DNA from: Glycomyces sp. TRM65418
GTDB taxonomy: Bacteria; Actinomycetota; Actinomycetes; Mycobacteriales; Micromonosporaceae
DNA length: 64,000 bases
Assembly: GCF_019710475.1 (NCBI RefSeq)
Contig: NZ_JAJFAX010000001.1
Location: forward strand, 992,001-1,056,000
Direction of reading: 5' to 3'
Shown here: positions 28,002-40,201 of the stretch, piece by piece
How positions within the stretch are numbered: position 1 is the stretch's first letter
Layout of the letters: each line of letters begins with the position of its first letter
Translations under genes and position numbers: made by a program
Notes under the pieces: generated by a model
Seen by the model: the letters and a program-made list of their open reading frames with translations, nothing else
What the model was told of the DNA's origin: nothing
Database searches by the model: none

Positions 28002-30494
28002 CTACTTCCCTTCTGAACGGAGCGTGACGGGAATGCCGAGGGCGACCGGCGCGGCGTGCGAGCGGGCGGTCGTCCCGGCCGGGAACTTCTGGCCGCGGAC
28101 GGTCTCGAACTCGATCGACGGGTCGGGGGTCTCCGGCGCGTTCACGAAGGACACGAAGCGCTGGAGCTTCTCGGGGTCGTCGATGACGCCCTTCCACTCG
28201 TCGGCGTAGTTCTCGACGTGCTTCTCCATGAGGGCGTCGAGTTCGGCGCAGATGCCGAGCCGGTCGTCCACGATGACCTCGCGGAGGTAGTCGATGCCGC
28301 CTTCGAGGCCCTCGACCCACTTGGAGGTGCGCTGGAGCCGGTCGGCGGTGGAGATGTAGAACATGAGGAACCGGTCGATCGTGCGCACCAGCGTCTCGGT
28401 GTCCACGTCGGACAGGAGCAGGTCGGCGTGGCGCGGCGTGAAACCGCCGTTGCCGCCGACGTACAGGTTCCAGCCGTGCTCGGTGGCGATGACGCCGAAG
28501 TCCTTGCCGCGGGCCTCGGCGCATTCGCGCGCGCAGCCGGAGACGGCGGACTTGAGCTTGTGGGGGCTGCGCAGGCCCCGGTAGCGCAGTTCCAGGTCGA
28601 TGGCCATCTTCACCGAGTCCTGGACGCCGTAGCGGCACCAGTCGGTGCCGACGCAGGACTTCACGGTACGCAGGGCCTTGCCGTAGGCGTGCCCGGACTC
28701 GAAGCCGGCGTCCACGAGCTTGCGCCAGATCTTCGGCAGGTCCTCCACGCGGGCGCCGAACATGTCGATGCGCTGGCCGCCGGTGATCTTGGTGTAGAGA
28801 TCGAACTCCTTGGCGACCTCGCCGATGACGATGAGCTTCTCCGGGGTGATCTCGCCGCCGGGGATGCGCGGGACCACCGAGTAGGTGCCGTTGCGCTGCA
28901 GGTTCGCCAGGAAGTGGTCGTTGGTGTCCTGGAGGGCGGCCTGCTCGCCTTCGAGGATGTGCCCGTTCGAGAGGCTCGCGAGGATCGAGGCGACGGTGGG
29001 CTTGCACAGGTCGCAGCCGACGCCGGCGCCGTAGCGGGCGATGAGCTCGGAGAACGTCGTGATGCCGGTGACCTTGACGATGTCGAACAGCTCGGCCCGG
29101 GACTGGGCGAAGTGCTCGCACACGGCCTTGGAGACCTCGACGCCGCCCTCGGTGAGGAGCTGCTTGAGCATCGGGATGCACGAGCCGCACGAGGTGCCGG
29201 CCTTGGTGCAGGCCTTGAGTTCGGCGACGTCGTGGCAGCCCTCGTGGATGGCGCCCATGATCTCGCCCTTGGTGACGGCGTTGCACGAGCACACCTGCGC
29301 GCCCTCGGGCAGCGCCGCGTCCACTTCGCCGCCCGAGAGCAGGTCGGCGAGCGCGCCGGGGACCTTCCCGCCGACGCTGGCGCGCAGCAGCGGGTAGGGC
29401 TCGGCGTTGCCGACGAGCATCCCGCCGAGGAGGGTCGTGGCGTCGTCGGAGAGGACGAGCTTGGCGTAGGTGCCGTTCACCGGGTCCAGGTAGGTGGTGG
29501 CGAGCGGCCCGTCGAACGCGCCGAACTGGGCGACGTCGACGCCGAGGAGCTTGAGCTTGGTCGACATGTCCGCGCCCGGGAAGGTGGCCTCGCCGCCGGC
29601 GAGCCGGTCGGCGACGACCTCGGCCATCGAGTAGCCGGGGGCGACGAGCCCGTAGCACATGCCCTCCATCGCGGCGACCTCGCCGATGGCGTACACGTCG
29701 GGGTCGGAGGTCTGGCAGGACAGGTCGGTGAGGATGCCGCCGCGTTCGCCGACCTCGATGCCGCAGTCGCGGGCGAGCTGGTCGCGGGGGCGCACGCCCG
29801 CCGCGAAGACGATCAGGTCGGTGTCGAAGGCGACGCCGTCGCGGTTGGTCTCCATGCGCAGGCGGCCGTCGACCGCCTCGATCCTGGAGCCGCCGGTGCC
29901 GCAGTCGACCTTGATGCCGAGTTTCTCGATGTGCTGCTTGAGGATGCCGCCGCCGGCCTCGTCGAGCTGGCGGGCCATGAGCCACGGCGCGAACTCGACG
30001 ATCTGGGTCTCCAGGCCGAGGAGCTTCAGCGCGTTCGCCGCTTCGAGGCCGAGCAGGCCGCCGCCGATGACGACGCCGTGGCGGCGTCCCTCGGCGTGGG
30101 CCTTGATCGACTCGAGGTCCTCGATGGTGCGGTAGACGAACACGCCGTCGAGGTCCGCGCCCTCCATCGGCGGCACGAACGCGTACGAGCCGGTGGCGAA
30201 CACGAGCTTGTCGTAGGGGTACTCGCCGGACTCGGAGCGCACCGCCTTCGCGTCGCGGTCGACGGCGACCGCGGGCTCGCCGAGCCGGACCTCCACACCG
30301 GGCAGGTCCGAGGCGAGCGAGAGCTCCTCGGCGCTCACCCCGTCGAAGAACGCCGACAGGCGCACCCGGTCGTAGGCCGGGCGCGGCTCCTCGCACAGGA
30401 CCGTGACGTCCCAGGACGGGTCGCGCTGGGTGACCGCCTCCAGGAACCGGCGGCCGACCATGCCGTCGCCGATGACTACCAAACGCTTGCTCAT
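28002..30494 (-). CDS. nirB: NADH-dependent assimilatory nitrite reductase large subunit
   Basis: An 830-residue enzyme. The N-terminal FAD/NAD(P) domain has GDGMVGRRF and GGGLLGLEAAN. The BFD [2Fe-2S] region has CSCNAVTKG and GTSCGSC. The C-terminal siroheme/[4Fe-4S] domain has the ferredoxin-like half and cluster ligands in SGCARECAEA, with GTDWC upstream. It reduces nitrite to ammonium with NADH. Full length for the family. ATG 30494 overlaps the stop of the upstream oxidoreductase by 4 nt, so the whole block 31930-26489 reads as one operon. Confidence 0.96.
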   Translation of the reverse strand: MSKRLVVIGDGMVGRRFLEAVTQRDPSWDVTVLCEEPRPAYDRVRLSAFFDGVSAEELSLASDLPGVEVRLGEPAVAVDRDAKAVRSESGEYPYDKLVFATGSYAFVPPMEGADLDGVFVYRTIEDLESIKAHAEGRRHGVVIGGGLLGLEAANALKLLGLETQIVEFAPWLMARQLDEAGGGILKQHIEKLGIKVDCGTGGSRIEAVDGRLRMETNRDGVAFDTDLIVFAAGVRPRDQLARDCGIEVGERGGILTDLSCQTSDPDVYAIGEVAAMEGMCYGLVAPGYSMAEVVADRLAGGEATFPGADMSTKLKLLGVDVAQFGAFDGPLATTYLDPVNGTYAKLVLSDDATTLLGGMLVGNAEPYPLLRASVGGKVPGALADLLSGGEVDAALPEGAQVCSCNAVTKGEIMGAIHEGCHDVAELKACTKAGTSCGSCIPMLKQLLTEGGVEVSKAVCEHFAQSRAELFDIVKVTGITTFSELIARYGAGVGCDLCKPTVASILASLSNGHILEGEQAALQDTNDHFLANLQRNGTYSVVPRIPGGEITPEKLIVIGEVAKEFDLYTKITGGQRIDMFGARVEDLPKIWRKLVDAGFESGHAYGKALRTVKSCVGTDWCRYGVQDSVKMAIDLELRYRGLRSPHKLKSAVSGCARECAEARGKDFGVIATEHGWNLYVGGNGGFTPRHADLLLSDVDTETLVRTIDRFLMFYISTADRLQRTSKWVEGLEGGIDYLREVIVDDRLGICAELDALMEKHVENYADEWKGVIDDPEKLQRFVSFVNAPETPDPSIEFETVRGQKFPAGTTARSHAAPVALGIPVTLRSEGK

Positions 30495-31930
30495 CGCGCT
30501 GACACCTCATTCAATTGCGCAGTGCCCATCTTCTCGGCGGCCCGGCCGATGCCAGCGACAGTGCTGTTCAACCATTTGCAGAGTCCAGCGACGTCCTCGG
30601 CACACGTGCCGCAGCCGGTCGAGGCCTGCGTCGCCTCCGACAGGGCCTCAGGCGTCCGCGCCCCGTTGAGGAACGCGGAGCCGAGCTCCTTCTTCGTGAC
30701 GTTGTTGCAGCGGCAGACCACGACCTCGTCGGGCATGGACGCCGGGGTATCGGGGGCCACCGACACGGATTCGCCGGGGCGGCCCATCAGGAGGGTGCGG
30801 CGGTCGTGCGGCACCGGGTCGCCGGTGTCGAACAGCTGGACCACCTGGCCGACCATGGGGTTGTCGCCGAGCATGACCGCGCCCGCGAGGCGGCCCTCGG
30901 CGTCGATGACCAGGCGGGCGTAGGTGCCGCGGGCGGGATCGGCGAAGGAGACGACCTCGTCCCCTTCGACCTCGCCCATCGCGGCCAGGTCGATGCCGGA
31001 GGCCTTGAGGCGGGTCACCAGGCGCGAGCCCTCGTAGGCCGCGTCCGGGTTCACGCCGGAGAGGAGGTCGACGACCACGTCGGCCTGCTCCCAGGCGGGG
31101 CCGACCAGGCCGTAGGGGACGCCGCGGTGCTCGGCGCAGTCGCCCACGGCGAACACGTCCGGGTGGGAGGTGCGGCACTGGTCGTCGATGATCACGGCCT
31201 TGCCGCAGTCGATCCCCATGGCGCGGGCCAGGTCCGCGTTGGGGCGGATGCCGCAGGAGACGACCATGAGCTGCCCGGATACGGTGCGGCCGTCGGCCAG
31301 CACGAGGGTCAGGCCGTCGTCGCCGTGGATGACGCGCGTGGTCTGTGCATCCACAATGGACTCGACGCCGACCTCGGCGTACGCGTCGGCGAGGACCTTC
31401 GCGCCCAAGGGGTCGAGCTGGCGGTCCATGAGGTGCCCGGCGGCGTGCACCACCGTGACGTCCATGCCGCGCTTGGCGAGGCCGCGGGCGGCCTCGAGGC
31501 CGAGCAGGCCCCCGCCGAGCACGATCGCGCTGGCGCGGTTGGCGGCCTCGGTGAGGATGTTCCGGGCGTCGTCGATGGTGCGCAGGACGTACGCGCCGGT
31601 GGGCAGCGGCGCCAGGCCGGGGATCGGCGGGACGAACGCTTCGGCGCCGGTCGCGAGGACGAGCTTGTCGAAGGCGACCCCGTTCACGGTCTTCGCTTCG
31701 AGATCGACGTGCTCGACGGCCTCGCCGAGGCGCAGTTCGACGTGCTCGGGCGGGACCGGCAGGGCGATCTCGGTCTCGGACTGCTTGCCGGCGATCATGC
31801 TCGAGAGCAGGATGCGGTTGTAGGCGGCCTCGGACTCCGCTCCGAACACGGTGACCTCGACGCCGCGGCGCCCGAGTTCGCGGGCGATGCGGGCCCCGGC
31901 CATGCCGTAACCGACGATGGCGACCTTCAC
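30491..31930 (-). CDS. FAD/[2Fe-2S] oxidoreductase, nitrate reductase electron-transfer subunit (NasB-like)
   Basis: A 479-residue protein homologous to the N-terminal half of NirB. It has an FAD motif (GYGMAGARIARELG), an NAD motif (GGGLLGLEAARGL), the ATG-type FAD contact LVLATGAEAF and GDCAEHRG. A C-terminal BFD-like [2Fe-2S] domain has VVCRCNNVTKKE and STGCGTC. It most likely passes electrons from NADH to the nitrate reductase at 41599, as NasB does for NasC. It is the first gene of the nirBD operon. Confidence 0.88.
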   Translation of the reverse strand: MKVAIVGYGMAGARIARELGRRGVEVTVFGAESEAAYNRILLSSMIAGKQSETEIALPVPPEHVELRLGEAVEHVDLEAKTVNGVAFDKLVLATGAEAFVPPIPGLAPLPTGAYVLRTIDDARNILTEAANRASAIVLGGGLLGLEAARGLAKRGMDVTVVHAAGHLMDRQLDPLGAKVLADAYAEVGVESIVDAQTTRVIHGDDGLTLVLADGRTVSGQLMVVSCGIRPNADLARAMGIDCGKAVIIDDQCRTSHPDVFAVGDCAEHRGVPYGLVGPAWEQADVVVDLLSGVNPDAAYEGSRLVTRLKASGIDLAAMGEVEGDEVVSFADPARGTYARLVIDAEGRLAGAVMLGDNPMVGQVVQLFDTGDPVPHDRRTLLMGRPGESVSVAPDTPASMPDEVVVCRCNNVTKKELGSAFLNGARTPEALSEATQASTGCGTCAEDVAGLCKWLNSTVAGIGRAAEKMGTAQLNEVSAR

Positions 31931-35263
<3,333 letters not shown>

Positions 35264-35286
35264 GAGGCCTCCGTACCCGTTTCTGA

Positions 35287-35316
35287 TTGATCACTATGAT
35301 TCACACTGAATATTCT
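35287..35316 (+). promoter_or_regulatory. probable sigma-70-type promoter of the DUF4239 gene
   Basis: TTGATC (35287-35292) and TATTCT (35311-35316) with an 18-nt spacer, in a locally AT-rich patch. Expected start of transcription is near 35323, which favours the translation start at 35341 over the in-frame ATG 35296. Confidence 0.5.
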
Positions 35317-35340
35317 GCTTTATGGGGTTTGGTGAGTTCA

Positions 35341-36126
35341 ATGGCCATTTGGTGGCAAGGATTGCTGTTCGCACTCGTGGTGGTCGCTGGGGCCAGCGTG
35401 GTGGTGGCGCTGCTGCAGAAGTTCGCGCCGCCGACGGCGCGAGGACACAACAATGAACTCGGCACGACGCTGTTCGAGCTGCTCACGGTCCTGTACGCGA
35501 TCGTGCTGGCGTTCGTGCTCATCACGGCGTGGGAGAACAAGAACGAAGCGGGCCACGTGACCTTCAAGGAGGCGAACGAGCTGGTCGACGTCTACTGGTC
35601 GGCCGCGGCCTTCGAGCCCGCGCAGCGGGACGAGGTGCGGGCGGCGGTGCGGGCTTACACGAACGAGGTCATCGAGGAGGAGTGGCCCGCGATGCGAGAG
35701 CAGGATCCGGTCTCGTCGGAGGGCCTGCTGCTGCTGGACGCGATCCGGGCGCCGATCGCGGCCGTGCAGGCCGACGAGGACGCGGTCCAGGCGCGGCTTG
35801 ACACCACGCGCGACGGGATCCTGGCGGTGTCGGAATACCGCACCGACCGGCTGTTCCAGGCGCAGCGGGGGCTGGGCCCGGTCATGTGGACGGTGCTGGT
35901 GCCGGGGGCGCTCCTGGTGTTCGCGGTCATGCTCACGCTCGGCACGCCGACCCGGAAGTACCAGTTCGTGCTCGTGGGGCTCATCTCCGGCATGGTGGCG
36001 CTCATGCTGTTCGCCGCCTACCAGCTCGAGTTCCCGTTCAGCCGCGGCGGGGCCACCGGGCCGACGGCCTACCAGACGGCGGTCGAGCGCTTCGACGCGA
36101 TTGACGAGCTCTATACGCGTTTATGA
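35341..36126 (+). CDS. DUF4239 (bestrophin-like) membrane protein
   Basis: A 261-residue protein. Two N-terminal transmembrane helices (GLLFALVVVAGASVVVAL and LFELLTVLYAIVLAFVLITAW) are followed by a soluble helical region of ~120 residues and two C-terminal helices (VMWTVLVPGALLVFAVML and FVLVGLISGMVALMLFAAYQ). This is the DUF4239 layout; function is unknown. ATG 35341 has GGTGAG 4-5 nt upstream and lies 18 nt from the predicted transcription start; ATG 35296 would add 15 residues but overlaps the promoter. It lies between the geosmin synthase and the encapsulin. Confidence 0.82.
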   Translation: MAIWWQGLLFALVVVAGASVVVALLQKFAPPTARGHNNELGTTLFELLTVLYAIVLAFVLITAWENKNEAGHVTFKEANELVDVYWSAAAFEPAQRDEVRAAVRAYTNEVIEEEWPAMREQDPVSSEGLLLLDAIRAPIAAVQADEDAVQARLDTTRDGILAVSEYRTDRLFQAQRGLGPVMWTVLVPGALLVFAVMLTLGTPTRKYQFVLVGLISGMVALMLFAAYQLEFPFSRGGATGPTAYQTAVERFDAIDELYTRL

Positions 36127-36216
36127 CACGTATGAGTGAATTGATGCCACAAAAGGTTTTTATCCAGTTAGCATCTATATCGAGCCTTAACCGCCTCAAC
36201 GTGAGGAAATGTGCAC

Positions 36217-37641
36217 ATGACCGATTCCGCCGTCGAAAGCACTCCGGCCGTCCCTTCGCAGACGTCGAACGGACAGCAACCGCAGACCAGCCTCAGCACC
36301 GCCGCCGCTCGCAACCTCGCCAGCACCACCAAGTCCGCTCCGCAGATGCAGGAGATCACCTCTCGGTGGCTCCTGAAGATCCTGCCGTGGGTGCAGACCC
36401 AGGGCGGCGCGTTCCGGGTCAACCGGCGGCTGACGCACACCGTCGGCGACGGTCGCGTGGAGTTCACCAATGAAGGGGACGACGTCCGCGTCATCCCCAC
36501 TGAACTCGGCGAGATCGCGCACCTGCGCGGCATCGACGACGAAGCGGTCCTGAGCGCGCTCGCCGACCGCTTCGAGCAGCGCGAGGTCGGCGCCGGGGAG
36601 CACCTGGCCCAGCGGGGCCGGCCGATCGACGGCCTGCACCTCATCGCGCACGGCCGCGTCGAGCAGTTCGGTTCGGGCCCCTTCGGCGACCAGTCCTCGC
36701 TCGGCCTCATGGTCGACGGCGACCACTTCGGCGACGAGATCCTCACCGAGGACGGACCGGTGTGGGACCACGACGTCATCGCGGCGACCCCGGCCATCGT
36801 GCTCACCCTCCCGGCGTCCGCGGTCGCCGAACTCGTGGAGCGGATCCCGGTGCTGGCCCGGCACCTCGAGCAGTTCCGGGCGAACCGCTCCGCCAAGACG
36901 AACAAGCACGGCGAGTCGGCGATCGACATCGCGGCGGGCCACACCGGCGAGCCGGACCTGCCGCGCACGTTCGTGGACTACGAGCTCAAGCCGCGCGAGT
37001 ACGAGCTGTCGGTGGCGCAGACCGTGCTGCGCGTCCACACGCGCGTCGCGGACCTGTACAACAAGCCGATGAACCAGATGGAGCAGCAGCTGCGGCTCAC
37101 CGTGGAAGCCCTGCGCGAGCAGCAGGAGGAGCAGATGGTGAACAACCGCGAGTTCGGGCTCCTGCACAACGCGTCGCTCGACCAGCGCATCCCCACCCGT
37201 TCGGGCCCGCCGACCCCGGACGACATGGACGAGCTGATCAGCCGCCGCCGCAAGCCCGAGTACCTGCTCGCCCACCCGAAGGCGATCGCCGCGCTCGGCC
37301 GCGAGTGCACCAAGCGGGGCATCTACCCGAACACGGTGGACTTCCACGGGCACCACATCCCGGCGTGGCGCGGGATCCCGATCCTGCCGTGCAACAAGAT
37401 CCCGATCACCTCGGCGAACACCACGTCGATCCTCTGCATGCGCACCGGCGAGGAGGAGCAGGGCGTCGTCGGCCTGCACCAGACCGGCCTGCCCGACGAG
37501 TACGAGCCCGGCCTCTCGGTGCGCTTCATGGGCATCGACGAGAAGGCGGTCATGTCCTACCTCGTCAGCGCCTATTTCTCCGTGGCGGTCCTGGTCCCCG
37601 ACGCGCTCGGCATCCTCGAGCACGTCGAGATCGGACGCTGA
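36217..37641 (+). CDS. Family 2B encapsulin shell protein with cNMP-binding-like domain
   Basis: A 474-residue HK97-fold shell protein of the EshA/Family 2B type. Residues 1-45 are a disordered Ser/Thr/Gln-rich arm. Residues ~46-98 and ~216-474 form the split capsid fold, including [25 protein letters not shown], the long helix [23 protein letters not shown], and the A-domain-like [43 protein letters not shown]. Residues ~100-215 are an inserted Crp/Fnr-type cyclic-nucleotide-binding domain ([16 protein letters not shown] and [10 protein letters not shown]) that lacks a clear RxA phosphate-binding Arg, so ligand binding is doubtful. RBS GAGGA is 9 nt before the ATG. A polyprenyl synthase follows, the expected cargo. 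Confidence 0.95.
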   Translation: MTDSAVESTPAVPSQTSNGQQPQTSLSTAAARNLASTTKSAPQMQEITSRWLLKILPWVQTQGGAFRVNRRLTHTVGDGRVEFTNEGDDVRVIPTELGEIAHLRGIDDEAVLSALADRFEQREVGAGEHLAQRGRPIDGLHLIAHGRVEQFGSGPFGDQSSLGLMVDGDHFGDEILTEDGPVWDHDVIAATPAIVLTLPASAVAELVERIPVLARHLEQFRANRSAKTNKHGESAIDIAAGHTGEPDLPRTFVDYELKPREYELSVAQTVLRVHTRVADLYNKPMNQMEQQLRLTVEALREQQEEQMVNNREFGLLHNASLDQRIPTRSGPPTPDDMDELISRRRKPEYLLAHPKAIAALGRECTKRGIYPNTVDFHGHHIPAWRGIPILPCNKIPITSANTTSILCMRTGEEEQGVVGLHQTGLPDEYEPGLSVRFMGIDEKAVMSYLVSAYFSVAVLVPDALGILEHVEIGR

Positions 37642-37646
37642 GCAGC

Positions 37647-37685
37647 CCCGGGCGGCCGCACCGCGCACCACCGCGGCCGCCCGGG
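37647..37685 (+). terminator. 13-bp hairpin after the encapsulin gene
   Basis: CCCGGGCGGCCGC (37647-37659) pairs perfectly with 37673-37685, loop 13 nt. It starts 5 nt after the encapsulin stop and has no U-tract. It may end most shell transcripts while allowing some read-through. Confidence 0.6.
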
Positions 37686-37742
37686 CCCCCGCCCGTGTCC
37701 GAGCACGGCGCTTCGAGAGCACAGTTGACGAGAGTGTCGAAC

Positions 37743-37771
37743 GTCGCGAAGCGGCACCGCCGCTTCGCGAC
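37743..37771 (+). repeat. 12-bp hairpin upstream of the polyprenyl synthase gene
   Basis: GTCGCGAAGCGG (37743-37754) pairs perfectly with CCGCTTCGCGAC (37760-37771), loop CACCG. It is 75 nt upstream of the synthase start. It could be an operator or an RNA structure; no family is recognised. Confidence 0.55.
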
Positions 37772-37845
37772 GCCGTCCGGAGACCGAGCACCGCAGACCC
37801 CATCGAGCCGGAGCGCCGCGTTCCGCCACCGCCCAGGGAGGCCCC

Positions 37846-39102
37846 ATGACCGTCCTGACCGACCGCCACCGTGCCAGCAAGTACCGCGCCGAACGCGAGG
37901 CCATCGACGACGGACTGCGCGCGGCCGCCGGCAGGCTGCCGGGCCCCGCGGCCCGCATCGCGGCCTACCACTTCGGCTGGACCGACACCGCGGGCGAACC
38001 CGTCGAGGCCAACTCCGGCAAGGCCCTCCGGCCGCTGCTGACGCTGCTGGCAGCCAAGGCGATCGACGACGAGGCCTGGCGGCAGGCCGTCCCCGCCGCC
38101 GTGGCCGTCGAGATGATCCACAACTTCTCCCTCATCCACGACGACATCATCGACCGCGACAGCCTCCGGCGGCACCGGCCGACCGCCTGGAAGGTCTACG
38201 GCGTCAACGACGCGATCCTGGTCGGCGACGCCCTGCACGCGCTCGCGTTCGAGATCATCGCCGAAGCCGGCGGCGACCGGGCCGCGGTGGGGGCGGGCGT
38301 GCTCGCGCAGACGGTGCGGTCCCTCATCGAAGGGCAGCTGGCGGACACGCGTTTCGAGACCCGCGACCGCGTCGAGCTCGACGAGTGCGTGGCGATGTCC
38401 GAGGCGAAGACCGCCTCGCTCATGGGCTGCGCCACGGCCCTCGGGGCCCTCTTCGGCGGCGGCACCCGCGAGCAGGTGGACGCGCTGCGGGACTTCGGAT
38501 TCCGCCTGGGTCTCGCCTTCCAGCACGTGGACGACCTGCTCGGGATCTGGGGTGACCCCGCGGTCACCGGCAAGGCCGTGTACTCGGACCTGCGCAACCG
38601 CAAGAAGTCGCTGCCGGTGACGGCGGCGCTGGGATCCGGCCACGCCGACGCGCCCGAACTCGCCGAGCTCTACAACGCCACCGGCCAGCTCACCGAGGCC
38701 GAACTGCGCCGGGCCGCCGATCTGGTGGAGGCGTGCGGTGGACGGCACGCGAGCCGCCGATCGGCCGAGACGCTCACCGAGGCGGCCACCGGCAGCCTCG
38801 CCGCGGCCGGGCTGCGGCCCGAGGTGGTGGCCGAGCTGACGGGCCTGGCCGCGAGCACGGTCGACAGGGCCAATTTATGGCGCAGGAGCAACGGCGAGAC
38901 AGTGGATCGCAGGACCGCGAACCGCCCCGAGAGCACCCGCCTCCGGCCGGCCGGCCCCCCCGGGGTCAGCGGGCGAGCGCGGCCCGGCGCGTGCTGCTGC
39001 CCGCGCCGCGGTCGTTCTGCGCCGGGGTGGAACGGGCGATCGAGATCGTCGAGCGGCTCCTGGAGCAGCACGGGCCGCCGGTGTACGTGCGCAACCAAAT
39101 AG
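37846..39102 (+). CDS. all-trans polyprenyl diphosphate synthase, predicted encapsulin cargo
   Basis: A 418-residue frame. The prenyltransferase fold covers residues ~1-345. Motifs are GKALRP (residues 59-64), first Asp-rich motif DDIID (99-103), basic RRHR downstream, KT near 188-189, and the second Asp motif written DDLLG (229-233) as in other actinobacterial enzymes. It elongates IPP onto an allylic primer; product length is probably C15-C20 but cannot be fixed. GGGAGG precedes the ATG. There is no stop at the domain end: from residue ~345 the frame gives a basic, Cys/Arg/Ser-rich tail (ending RRCTCATK) that is the -1 frame of ispH, overlapping it by 226 nt. Confidence 0.9.
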   Translation: MTVLTDRHRASKYRAEREAIDDGLRAAAGRLPGPAARIAAYHFGWTDTAGEPVEANSGKALRPLLTLLAAKAIDDEAWRQAVPAAVAVEMIHNFSLIHDDIIDRDSLRRHRPTAWKVYGVNDAILVGDALHALAFEIIAEAGGDRAAVGAGVLAQTVRSLIEGQLADTRFETRDRVELDECVAMSEAKTASLMGCATALGALFGGGTREQVDALRDFGFRLGLAFQHVDDLLGIWGDPAVTGKAVYSDLRNRKKSLPVTAALGSGHADAPELAELYNATGQLTEAELRRAADLVEACGGRHASRRSAETLTEAATGSLAAAGLRPEVVAELTGLAASTVDRANLWRRSNGETVDRRTANRPESTRLRPAGPPGVSGRARPGACCCPRRGRSAPGWNGRSRSSSGSWSSTGRRCTCATK

Positions 39103-39914
39103 TCCACAATGCACACGTGGTGGCCGACCTGGAGTCGCGGGGCGCGGTGTTCGTCAGCGAGCTCGACGAGGTGCCCGAGCAGGCGCTGGTGGTGTTCAGC
39201 GCCCACGGGGTGGCCCCGGCGGTGGAGCAGGAGGCGGCCGAACGCGGACTCGACGCGGTGGACGCGACGTGCCCGCTGGTGGCGAAGGTCCACGCGGAGG
39301 CCAAGCGCGCCGCCGACGCCGGCGACACGGTGATCTTGATCGGACACGAGGGCCACGAGGAGGTCGTGGGGACGATGGGCATCGCCCCGGGGCGGACCCT
39401 CCTGATCGAATCGGCGGACGAGGTCCCGGATCTGCGGGTGGAGAACCGGGACAAGATCACGTACCTGAGCCAGACCACGCTCGCGGTGCCCGAGGTCGAG
39501 GCGATCGCCGCAGCGCTGAAGCGGCGCTTCCCGATGATCAAGGGCCAGGGCGCGGACGACATCTGCTACGCGACGACGAACCGCCAGGCGGCCGTGGCGG
39601 CCGTGGTCGACGAGGCGGACCTGGTGCTGGTCGTGGGTTCGGCCAACTCGAGCAACAGCACTCGGCTCGTGGAACTGGCCCGGAACGCCGGGGTGGAGGC
39701 CCACTTGATCGAGAACGCCGGCGCCATGCGCGCCGCTTGGCTGGCGAACGCGAGGACCGTCGCCGTGACGGCGGGGGCCTCGGCACCGCCGAGGCTGGTG
39801 GACGAGGTGGTCGCCGCGATCGCGGCGGAGGGCCCGATCGAGGTGGTCGAGCGGCGTATCGCCGAGGAGACGCAGGAATTCCTGCTGCCGCAGCGGCTTC
39901 GCAACTGCGGCTAG
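38877..39914 (+). CDS. ispH: 4-hydroxy-3-methylbut-2-enyl diphosphate reductase with N-terminal extension
   Basis: A 345-residue [4Fe-4S] enzyme of the MEP pathway that reduces HMBPP to IPP and DMAPP. The three cluster cysteines are Cys48 (APRSFCAGVERA), Cys132 (DATCPLVAK) and Cys230 (DDICYATTNRQ). Substrate-binding HGVAP, GHEGHEE and SSNS motifs are present. ATG 38877 has AGGG 7 nt upstream and gives a ~37-residue charged, Pro/Arg-rich lead before the normal start of the fold (RRVLLPAP), which most IspH proteins lack. Its first 75 codons lie inside the polyprenyl synthase frame. A later start (GTG 38991) is possible but has no Shine-Dalgarno. This may be a second IspH dedicated to the encapsulin operon. 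Confidence 0.93.
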   Translation: MAQEQRRDSGSQDREPPREHPPPAGRPPRGQRASAARRVLLPAPRSFCAGVERAIEIVERLLEQHGPPVYVRNQIVHNAHVVADLESRGAVFVSELDEVPEQALVVFSAHGVAPAVEQEAAERGLDAVDATCPLVAKVHAEAKRAADAGDTVILIGHEGHEEVVGTMGIAPGRTLLIESADEVPDLRVENRDKITYLSQTTLAVPEVEAIAAALKRRFPMIKGQGADDICYATTNRQAAVAAVVDEADLVLVVGSANSSNSTRLVELARNAGVEAHLIENAGAMRAAWLANARTVAVTAGASAPPRLVDEVVAAIAAEGPIEVVERRIAEETQEFLLPQRLRNCG

Positions 39915-39973
39915 GCCCCGCACAACCACCGGGCGCGCCCGCCGCACGTCACGTGACGAGGCCGCTCGATGGC

Positions 39974-40201
39974 ATGCCGGCCTACATGGCACGCACTGCC
40001 GTGAAGATCTCCGACCAACTCGGCCCCAGGCTGCGCCATGCGGTTGCGCGACGCGGGATGACCGTTTCAGAGCTCACCAGGAAGCGATCGAGTCGCATCT
40101 CGGAGGCGTCTCATGGCCGCGCGAGCGGGCCACAGCGGTCGAAGCGACGCTCAGCACGCGTTGAGGAGCTCCTTCGCGATGAGCGGGGCCGGGGCGCATG
40201 A
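39974..40201 (+). pseudogene. RHH (CopG-like) antitoxin with two compensating frameshifts
   Basis: A 75-codon open frame (an ATG at 39986 gives the usual MARTAVKIS start). The N-terminal 31 residues match ribbon-helix-helix antitoxins (LGPRLRHAVARRGMTVSELTR). The next expected residues EAIESHLGG are found one frame away, from 40081, and that frame continues as VSWPRERATAVEATLS. At 40156 the original frame resumes with RVEELLRDERGRGA, a typical antitoxin end. A lost base at 40079-40081 and an extra base near 40156 explain this. The residues between (KRSSRISEASHG...) are probably not the ancestral sequence. The stop overlaps an ATG that gives only 18 codons, so the toxin gene is missing. Confidence 0.7.

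Noticed and set aside
27643-30510. A 955-codon minus-strand frame over nirB
   Set aside because: Arg/Pro-rich shadow of nirB in another frame; only its last 118 codons are real (nirD).
38877-38886. Programmed -1 ribosomal frameshift joining the polyprenyl synthase and IspH
   Set aside because: No canonical slippery heptamer is in the right frame near AATTTATGG, and ispH has its own ATG.
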